DNA of 64,000 nt from Mycogone perniciosa (lineage: Eukaryota; Ascomycota; Sordariomycetes; Hypocreales; Hypocreaceae). Below, one piece after another: positions 56,367 through 64,000 of this stretch (the stretch's first letter is position 1; each line of letters begins with the position of its first letter). The stretch covers positions 124,001 through 188,000 of the forward strand of contig JAOALB010000054.1 in assembly GCA_025331125.1 (NCBI GenBank), read 5' to 3'. The notes under the pieces were generated by a model that did no database searches, was not told where the DNA came from, and was given only the letters and a program-made list of their open reading frames with translations. Position numbers and translations under genes: made by a program.

Positions 56367-57015
56367 TGCGAACTGGTTGCCAGTTACGGAAGAGGCTTAT
56401 CAGGCACATGATATGATTGCCAATGGAAATAACGGCTCCTTGCACCTGCGGCCCTCGTAGATACTCGTACGATATGTCGTTGGCCGTGTTGCCTAATCTT
56501 GCCTTGCTATGGATAACGGGACACAAGGTTAACTGCTAATATCCGTCACATGTGACGCAAATTTCCATTAAAACACAAAGAAGCAATTAATGTTGCTACG
56601 AGATTATTAAATACTACCAGGATTCTAGTAGGAAGCGACTGGACACTCTTGGCAGGGCCGAAGAAAATTTTAGCACCACTATTGATGAGTTGATCTGAGA
56701 CACTTCGTTATGAATATCAGGCCCATCATTCACCGCATCAAAAAGTTTCCTTCATAGGTAACCATCGTGAATCTGATACTAATACTAGTAGTACGAGTAG
56801 TAAATGACCCCCATGACAATTAGAGCGGAACGCTGCATGAAAACACTTTCATTATTCCCGCAGGCTAAAAAGACCGTGCAGAAGAAAAGCAAAGAAAACA
56901 AGAATGCGGCCCAACATCACCAATTGCCATATAGGGGAATCCAAAGATAGAACCCGGAAGCGTGCCGAGTTACCGGGAACAAAGACTTGATTGCTCCTCA
57001 TGCATTCCCCCAAGT

Positions 57016-57049
57016 TCTACTACTGCTGCTACTGCTGCTGCTACTACTT
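57016..57049. repeat. CTG/CTA trinucleotide run
   Basis: Imperfect run of CTA and CTG triplets of about 34 bases. Confidence 0.8.
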
Positions 57050-58529
57050 CATACATGTCCACCTGAAACCTCATAACAGAGCAAACAGTCTCTGGACCAC
57101 TGGGAAGGGCGAGGCATCAACACACCCATCAGATAACAGGAGAACGCGTGCAGTAGCAGCCGTTTAGCGACGTCTCTGTACAGTAGTGTGTGCGTTGGCA
57201 TCGTGTCTTGGCAGTGCAATACGAGAAACTAAGCTGGCGATGTGGTGCCACATGTTGTTGTGCTGCTGGGTGTGTGTTGCGGTTGGGACAGGTTTTTTTG
57301 TTTGTTTTCCCTTTGCTTGCTTTCCTTGCGAACATGTTCGTGTTGAGAATAGCTGCATGCATACTACGACGGCGATAGCGAAAACGGGGCTGGATATCAC
57401 GACATTGCGCACACCACCCACCTCACTTACACACCTGAGGGGAGGGAGTATGACAAACACACGCAACTCAACTCAACGCAAGTCTCATATGAAAACGAAG
57501 CAGAAACTGCACCCGACATATAGAGTACTATCAACAGCTGATCTCTTCCGTGCGCCATGCTCAAGCTCGGGTCTACCAGCACATCAAACCACATGGTAAG
57601 ATCAACAGACATCAGAACTATAGCCGAAAGATGCTGAATACATTATACCACCACTAACTAAAAGTTTCAGCTTATAAGCCGTTCACTTAGATGTCAGAAC
57701 AAGAATAATGCATTTCCAGCCGCTTTTGTTGGCGCATGTTTCTGGCTTTTAGCGGCCGCAGCTAAAAAAGAAGCGAACGGCGTGTCTGGTTGGTGCCCTG
57801 GCGAAGCGATTGTGTCAAGAGGCAATACAGGACGTAAGACGCCGATCATTCAGGTACACTAAAAATGAGGCTTGATAGCATGTAGGTAAAGGAGGGATTT
57901 GGTTAGTTGCACCACCGAGTACAGCGTTGGGCTGGCGGTGATTCTTGATCCAATGTGGTGATGCGTTGTAAGATGCACACACTCGGATGCCGTCATGGCC
58001 GTGACACCGACTCGGTGCTCGTATTTATTCCCAATGTCATCTTTTCTGTCATATTCTCTTCGCTGATGCCCAACTGTCTCGTTTCTTTACTCCGCATACA
58101 CGGGGTCTTGTGTTCCTGGCAGCTAGACACGAACTGGGCGGCAGAAACTGTGTCGTCCATCCCCCATTTGAACCATCGGAAACTCTATTTCTTCATACTG
58201 CCCCCAATTTGGATATCCAGAACTCTGGGCAATATCAGAAAACGGTGTCCGCGCGCCGTCTTATCCGTTCCTGAAACTCAATTGCTGTCGTCATCCTTCA
58301 GCCCCTTCGGTTCAGCTTCTCAAAGCCGGGTAGATCCCAACGGTCCGGCCTCATCCGATCCGGCTGAGATCCACATCCCGGCCGGCCATCACATTGCAAC
58401 CCTACCTTCTTTCTGTGGCCGCCGTGTTGTTGTATCACTAGATAATACATTCTTACACCTTTCTTAGGACACCACCTTCGTCACAGTTGTTACTGGATCG
58501 TATCAATTGGTCGTTGTGTTCTCTAGGCT

Positions 58530-59891
58530 ATGATGATGTCAAAGACCCTTTTGGCTTTGGTAGCCTGTCTCAGCTCCGTCATTGCGGCGGATCCTCCCAA
58601 AGATCTGGGAACCGTCTTGGCAGGTAACAAGGATCTTTCTACATATTATGATCTGATTAAGGTACGGGCGTCTTCCCCGATAGCAAAGCTTCCAGTCATC
58701 ATGAATGTTTACTAACACACTCCACAGAAGTATCCCGACGTCTTGCTCCAGCTTCCCAGCTACTCTGGCGTCACGGTAAGTTGGCTCATCTTATACAGAT
58801 CATGTTAAAATCTTCGTAATATCGTATTAACTTCTCAGATCATCGCCCCCTCCAACGAGGCCTTCAAGAACATCCCCTACACATCTCTCAACGACATCTG
58901 GAACCCCGACGACAAGGCCACCACAGTCCCTCTCCTCCAATACCACATCCTTCAAGGCACCGTCTCAACCGATGCCCTCGCCACAGGCCCAACATACGTG
59001 AAGCCCTCTCTCCTCACCAGCCCCAAGTACACCAACGTCACCGCAGGCCAAAATGTCCTCATCAACAAACAGCCCGGCGACACCGTAGTCTTCACCACCA
59101 GCATGGGCACCCGCTGCACCCTCGTCGATGGGGACATCCCCTTCCAGGGGGGCCTCATCCAGGTCGTGGACAACTTGCTCATCCCGCCTGCTCGTCTCTC
59201 CAATACCGCGCAGGCCTTCAAGCTGCCCAACTTCCTCGGTGGGCTCTACGCAGGAAATCTCATGCCAGGTGTCGCAGATAGGCAAAACATCACCGTCTTC
59301 GCCCCTCAGGATAAAGCCTTCGATGTCGTGGGAGGCTCCCTCAAAAACCTCACTACCGCACAAATCGCCCGCATCATGAACTACCACATCATTCCCAACT
59401 ACGTCCTCGTCTCCTCTAACCTAACCAACGGCACACAGCTCCAGACCCTCGCCAAAGACGCATCAGGAAATACCCAACAACCCGTGGTCATCCGTCAGGC
59501 GGGCAACAACAAGTACGTCAACTCGGCACAAATCGTCCAGCCGGATATCCTCATCGCCAATGGCATCCTGCACATCATATCCGATGTGCTGAACCCAGAC
59601 GACAAGGGTGCTCTCCCTAACCCCACGCTGCCAGCACAGGCTCCTGTATATCCCATCAGTACGGCAAAGGACCCCTTCACCAGCGCCTTGCCGTGCACAG
59701 TTAGCTGTCCCGTTACTACTACCACAGCTTCAGACACTTCGGCCAACTCGACAGCAACAGGCACAACGACAAGGCTATGGTCAAGCTCCAGCAAAGGCGG
59801 TGCTGTGCCCGCGAGACCAACAGCCCACGTGGCAGCAGCGTTAGGGATATTGGGTGCGGGCGCTGCTGCTGCCGGGATGGCGTTGATGTAA
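58530..59891 (+). CDS. Fasciclin (FAS1) domain protein, GPI-anchored
   Basis: Model join(58530..58661, 58728..58775, 58839..59891), 410 residues. FAS1 proteins are secreted or surface adhesion-type proteins. Evidence: a signal peptide (MMMSKTLLALVACLSSVIAA); a first FAS1 domain with VTIIAPSNEAFKNIP and LLQYHILQGTV; a second with ITVFAPQDKAFDVVG, IARIMNYHIIPNYV and ANGILHIISDVLNP; a Thr/Ser-rich stalk; and a hydrophobic C-terminus (VAAALGILGAGAAAAGMALM) fitting a GPI signal. Multiple NxT/S sites occur. The middle exon is 48 bases; introns of 66 and 63 bases are GT..AG, the first with ACTAACACAC before the acceptor. Three adjacent ATGs open the gene, so the exact start may be 3 or 6 bases later. 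The ligand is unknown. Confidence 0.92.
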
Positions 59892-60944
59892 AAAAGACTG
59901 GGGAAATTCGGGCCTTTCTATTTGGTACGCATGGGGGTTGTCATTGAGAGTCCAGGGAGGCGTTTTATGTATGGGGTAATGGGGGTAATGGGTAAGCACT
60001 TATACAACTCGGTAAACTTAGACGAGACGTCTAGTAGTATTAGCTATTGGCAACATTAGCTTCTATTAGGGAATGATTACGACTACTATTAGTATTACTC
60101 CGTACTCCGTACTATGCTTCACACGGTCTACTGGAGATGTGGGTTTGTGGGTTTCGGTGATTGACCAATATTGACCGATTTGACGGATAAATAAACCAAC
60201 CAGCCTTCTTCGACTTGAATTGCTTGGTTTGAGTGATACGACCGAGTTTAGTGCAACGTCATCTGTTCTACGTGCCACTACCTAGTTTAATAACCGGGTT
60301 GAGCTTCCGTAATGCTATGGTCTGTGATACGTGTAATCATTGGTAGTATTTGAGTGTAGTGATTCGGTCGAGTTGCACAAGAGTCTTGGGTGTCGGTGAT
60401 GAGCGAGACAAAACAAATCTTACTAGCAAACCATGCCGGCTATTCTTCTGTGGCTTCTGTAAGACATTTTATTTGTGTATCACAGCAGAAACTCTTCAAA
60501 ATTGACACGGAATTATATTGGAGGCTTTGTGACTTTTGGCAGGAAATTTTGTGACATAGGGTAGGTGGAAGGAGTAGGATCAGAAGACCTTCACAAAAGC
60601 CAGCGATAGCCCATGACCAAGGTAGATATGATCTGATCCTATGTACTCCGTAAACAGATGGCATAATAACCGAAGCACACGAGATAATTGCAAGGGACAG
60701 GTAGACTCATTTGATGGGTCAATCCAGAGAAATGTCAACAGCTATCTCGTAGCTAGAATTCCATATTGACAATGACAGATTCACTCTGCCTCGATTGAGC
60801 ACGTATAAACGCCGGGCAACCAAATCATACACAATTTCCATATCTGACAATTGCCGAAACCTCCTGTATTCTTACCAGGCCCTCAAACGCCAACCGAAAG
60901 AACCAAGTTTCATCACCATTATACCGCAAAGTAGAGCACATCAA
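59892..60944. other. Convergent 3' intergenic, 1.05 kb
   Basis: Between the fasciclin and RNPS1-like genes. Contains a doubled TACTCCGTA word at 60096-60112 and another at 60644-60652. No gene is seen. Confidence 0.5.
60096..60112. repeat. Doubled TACTCCGTA word
   Basis: TACTCCGTACTCCGTAC, identical to the element at 47444-47460. Confidence 0.75.
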
Positions 60945-62016
60945 TCATTTATGCCCTCGACCTTTGCTACGCGAGCGGCTTCGAGTGGCATCGTAGCTAC
61001 GACTACGACTGCGTCGTTTGGAATCGTAATCCTCATGTCGACCACCTCCACCGCCCCGTCTTCTGGGTGCAGGGGATCTCGATCTGGATCGTGAGGAGTA
61101 CGAGTTGGAGCGGCTGCGATATCTGGCTCCGCCTCCGCCACGAGAGGGTGGTGCACCACCGCCAGGTGATCTCGAAGGCGACCGGGACGCAGGTCTGTAC
61201 ACATCAGATCGGGGACCGTATCGACTCGATGGTGATTGGCGACGGCGTCCTCCACCTCCACTGCCACCACCCGATGGCATGGTAGGTGGACCTCCTCCAC
61301 GCGGCCCAGAAAAGGGAACTCGGGGATCGATGTTCGCGCCTCGTCGAGCCGTTGGAGGGGCAGGCGACAACTTCCTGCGGTGCAAGACGATCGAGACGTT
61401 GATGATGGCGCCGTCGACTTGCGCTTCGTGCATGTGTGCGATGGCAGCTTCGGCATCGGCCTCATGATCGTAGAGGATGTACGCAGTGCCTCGATTGGTG
61501 CCGACTAAGGGCCATCATGGGTTAATGCCTCTGAGGCGCAAACTTGGGACTTGGAGGGGGGAGAGCCGAGCTGCTCACAAGTTCTGTTGATGGGGAGGTC
61601 TAGATCCTTGATGTGTCCAAACTGGCCAAATATCTCGTAGAGATGCTCCTCGGTAATGTTCTTCGACAACCGCTCCACAACAATCTATCACAGCGAAAAT
61701 GGACTGTCAGTTGTTTTGCCCAAATCTGACAGCTGCCGACACTTCTCGCACGGCAACCCACCTTTGTGCTCTTAGCCAAGGGACTTTCGCTGGGCGACCT
61801 GCTATCCTTTCCACCCCGGTCACGGCTCCAGCTGCGGCTCCCACTCCTGTGACGCCCATTGCGCCGCGGGGGAGGCGAATACGATCGCGATCTGGACCGC
61901 GAAGGCCCGCGCGAATCGTATCGACGACGGCGCGGCGATCGTGAATCATCGGACCGCGGGGGCGGAGAGTGCGATGCGGACCTGACTCGGCCTCTGGATG
62001 GCGAAGGGGATGCCAT
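60945..62016 (-). CDS. RNPS1-like SR-rich RNA-binding protein
   Basis: Model complement(join(60945..61504, 61579..61684, 61762..62016)), 306 residues. RNPS1-type proteins bind spliced mRNA with the exon junction complex and affect splicing and mRNA quality control in the nucleus. Evidence: an Arg/Ser-rich N-terminus (about 1-84); one RRM at about 86-165 with IVVERLSKNITEEHLYEIF (RNP2 side), GHIKDLDLPINR and GTAYILYDHEADAEAAI (RNP1 side); then a Gly/Arg/Ser-rich tail with many RS and GGGG segments. The RRM order and the LPINR...RGTAYI spacing resemble RNPS1 more than classic SR proteins. Introns of 77 and 74 bases have GT..AG borders; the first has CAACTGACAG as branch. It lies 497 bases downstream of the P450 gene on the same strand. 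Confidence 0.85.
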
Positions 62017-62513
62017 CGTTGCGGATTTCGTGCGACCGCTTTGCTTGTGGGTGACGGGATGAAAAACAGAAAACCGGTGGTTTGGTGTTTTTGTTTGACG
62101 GAAGTTCAAGTGGCAGAGCTCATAGCTGTTTCTGGCTAAGGGGGAAATGCGTGGTCACGTGATGACCCAGGTGATTGTTTTGTGAGCTTGTCAGGCAGAA
62201 AAGAACGTTAGAAAATTGTTTCCATTACTGAGTTTTGGGTGAGATGATCTGAGAGTTGTCAATTTTAATGTTTTCATTTTAAATGTTCTCTAGTGGTAGT
62301 ATTTTATGGTCGTGATGGTGCCATGTTGCGTACAACGAGACATCACCCATCGGGTCACCTCAAAATGCCATACAAAAGTCAAGATATGGCCAAGTAAAAA
62401 GCAAGGCACAGAGTGTTATCACATAGGTACTGATATTCATTCAGAGTGACATAAAATCATTGAGTATTCGACAAAACAGAGATGTCCCAACTCATTCCAC
62501 CCCATCGACAAAT
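62017..62513. other. Intergenic, 497 bp
   Basis: 3' flank of the P450 gene and promoter of the RNPS1-like gene. Nothing else recognised. Confidence 0.5.
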
Positions 62514-64000
62514 TCAAGGCAGCGTCAAGTTGATCCAGCATCCATTAACCATAGACATCGTCGTAGTCACCTTCTGCAACATGGGATCATCATCGGCCGG
62601 CCTAACCTGATCAAAGTGCTGGAATACTCTCGCAATCAAGTAGAGCATCTGAGTTAGGGCAAACTGCTGTCCAATGCAGATTCTCGGTCCACCACTGAAG
62701 GGGAGATACTCCCAGCTAAAGCGGAGTTAGCATCATCTCTCGACAAAGCGTGAGGTTTAAGGGTGACTTACGATGGTCGAATAGAGTCCCATCGCTCTGG
62801 ATTGAATTCCTCGGCGTCTTCACCGTAAAATTCTTTCCGCCTATGCATGCTGTGGGTAACGAAGCGGCAGTCGGTGCCCTTGGGAACGAACATGGGGCCT
62901 TGGCCATCTGGGCCACCACCCCTGGGGAGGATAGTATCTCTGCTGGAAGTGCGCATATTGGAGGTCACAGGTGCCCAGAGTCTCAAAGCTGTAGTATGGA
63001 TCAGCGAGATGGTCCTGCAAAAGGCAAAAAAGAGCAAAAAGACCGTCATCATAATACCTTCTTTCAGCACCATGTTCAAGTACTTCAAGTTCTTCAGCTC
63101 CTCCCACGTCGGCTTCCGACCATCCAGGTCAGAAATCTCAGTTCTCAACTTCTTCACCACGTCAGGTCGTCGAGCCAAGATCCAGAAGAGCGAAGTCATG
63201 GTGCTGGCGCTCGTGTCGCGGCCACCCAAGATCAAAGCCATTAATTGATCGCGGACCATTCTGGGAGTCGCTCCGGACTTGATAATCTCGTGCATGAAGA
63301 TGTACGATCTCTCCTTTTCCTTTCCCAGGGACATAGCCTCGGCCACATAGGCATCGACGAAGCGGTTGCATATCTTGATATGTTCCGAGAACTTTTTGTC
63401 GGGCAGTAGCAGCGCGAGGCGGCCGAGCCGACCGCGCGACGTGGCGGCATAGGTAGTGTAGTCGAAACCGTTGGTGAAATCGAGGGCCTCCTTTGTAGGG
63501 TTAGTGAGAATGTTGGTTGAATATCCGAACCTGCAAGTCGAATTTGTTAGTTGATGAATGCCACAAGGGTAGCCGGCCACTCACATGAAGTCGGTTGATA
63601 CGTCCATGGTAAAATAATACAGCAAATCCTGCATATCAAACTTGGATCCATCCTTGGGCAGCTTAGCAAGGAAGTTGTCGACATGTCTATCAGTGCACTC
63701 CAGATCCGTAATCTGGTTCCTCACAAAACTAGGCCGGATCATAGCACGAGCATGCTGCCACTCCGCCCCGTTGACAGAGAAGATGGCATGCGGGCCGAGG
63801 ATCTCGTGGAGAGTCCTCTTGCGAATCGAGCCAAGCGGCCATGACTCGAAATCCGTCGACAGGATGGACTTGAAATTCTCCGGTTCCTCTGTCATAATGA
63901 TCCATTTGCCCGTGGCGAGGGACCAGTACGTCGTGCCGAGATTGTGGAACATGGCATGCCATGTATCCAGAACACTGTGCTCCCTCACAGCCTTGAGCAT
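62514..64000 (-). CDS. Cytochrome P450, CYP52-like (partial, 5' end outside window)
   Basis: Model complement(join(62514..62715, 62772..62988, 63058..63530, 63585..64000)), at least 435 residues; the membrane-anchored N-terminus (probably about 90 residues) lies beyond 64000. CYP52 enzymes hydroxylate alkanes and fatty acids at the terminal carbon, on the ER. Evidence: C-helix region ARAMIRPSF; STDFMFGYSTN; I-helix ALILGGRDTSASTMTS, close to the CYP52 AGRDTTA motif; K-helix KEALRLWAPV (ExxR intact); FNPERWDS; and the heme-binding loop FSGGPRICIGQQFAL. Three introns (54, 69 and 56 bases) have GT..AG borders; the CAACTAACAAAT and GCTAACTCC branch motifs are clear. Without its introns the gene seems broken into four frames, but splicing restores one intact enzyme. 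Family assignment is by motif. Confidence 0.92.

Larger units (their letters stand above)
53520..58529. other. Gene desert, 5.0 kb
   Basis: Divergent interval between the GH16 and fasciclin genes. No domain-bearing frame is seen; the longest open frames (for example 57955-58467 plus) look accidental. It is the densest region for TACTCCGTA/TACGAAGTA/TACGAGTA words (54226-56470) and holds CTG/CTA triplet runs (55797-55840, 57016-57049). Confidence 0.45.

Noticed and set aside
57955..58467. A 170-codon open frame just before the fasciclin gene.
   Set aside because: No motif, no signal peptide. It probably covers promoter and leader sequence.

Overview
The window is nuclear DNA of a filamentous ascomycete (Pezizomycotina), most likely a Sordariomycete and perhaps Hypocreales. 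That placement rests on gene content and intron style, not on a search. Genes are widely spaced. Most have zero to three introns of 49-92 bases, with GT..AG borders and a CTAAC or CTGAC branch site close to the acceptor. Fungus-specific genes are present: elongation factor 3, an Erf2-type palmitoyltransferase, a surface-growth type GT2 glycosyltransferase, GPI-anchored wall proteins, a HX13H ferric reductase and a CYP52-like P450. I found no tRNA, rRNA, CRISPR array, intact transposon or bacterial-type operon.

Layout. 0-2.1 kb: wreckage of NLR-type (NACHT/WD40) incompatibility-like genes, followed by a gene-poor stretch to 5.3 kb. 5.3-16.5 kb: a small GPI-anchored Thr-rich protein, lipoyl synthase, a SPOUT RNA methyltransferase divergent from a membrane-tailed thioredoxin, the mitoribosomal Rsm22-like protein and a GH47 alpha-mannosidase. 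17.8-28.2 kb: Met1-type siroheme synthase, a ferric reductase, MIC19, TYW3 and PAPS reductase. 30.8-42.8 kb: an alpha/beta hydrolase, a phosphoserine phosphatase-like HAD protein, a small mitochondrial membrane protein, an Erf2-like DHHC enzyme and EF-3. 43.9-53.5 kb: a GT2 glycosyltransferase and a membrane-anchored GH16 glucanase. 58.5-64 kb: a two-domain fasciclin protein, an RNPS1-like SR protein and a partial P450 that runs off the right edge.

Functional themes. Several genes serve mitochondria (lipoyl synthase, Rsm22, MIC19, the small membrane protein). Several serve the cell surface (GPI protein, fasciclin protein, GH16, GT2, alpha-mannosidase). Siroheme synthase and PAPS reductase, 8 kb apart with a ferric reductase between them, both feed assimilatory sulfate reduction; this is suggestive but not a demonstrated cluster.

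Structural points. Two gene deserts of about 5 kb lie upstream of GT2 and between GH16 and the fasciclin gene. A short palindrome-forming word, TACTCCGTA / TACGGAGTA, recurs more than twenty times and every copy I found lies outside coding exons. The thioredoxin gene appears to use a GC-AG intron that, if unrecognised, would cost the protein its 52-residue tail. All gene models were assembled by hand from reading frames and splice signals. No database search was run.
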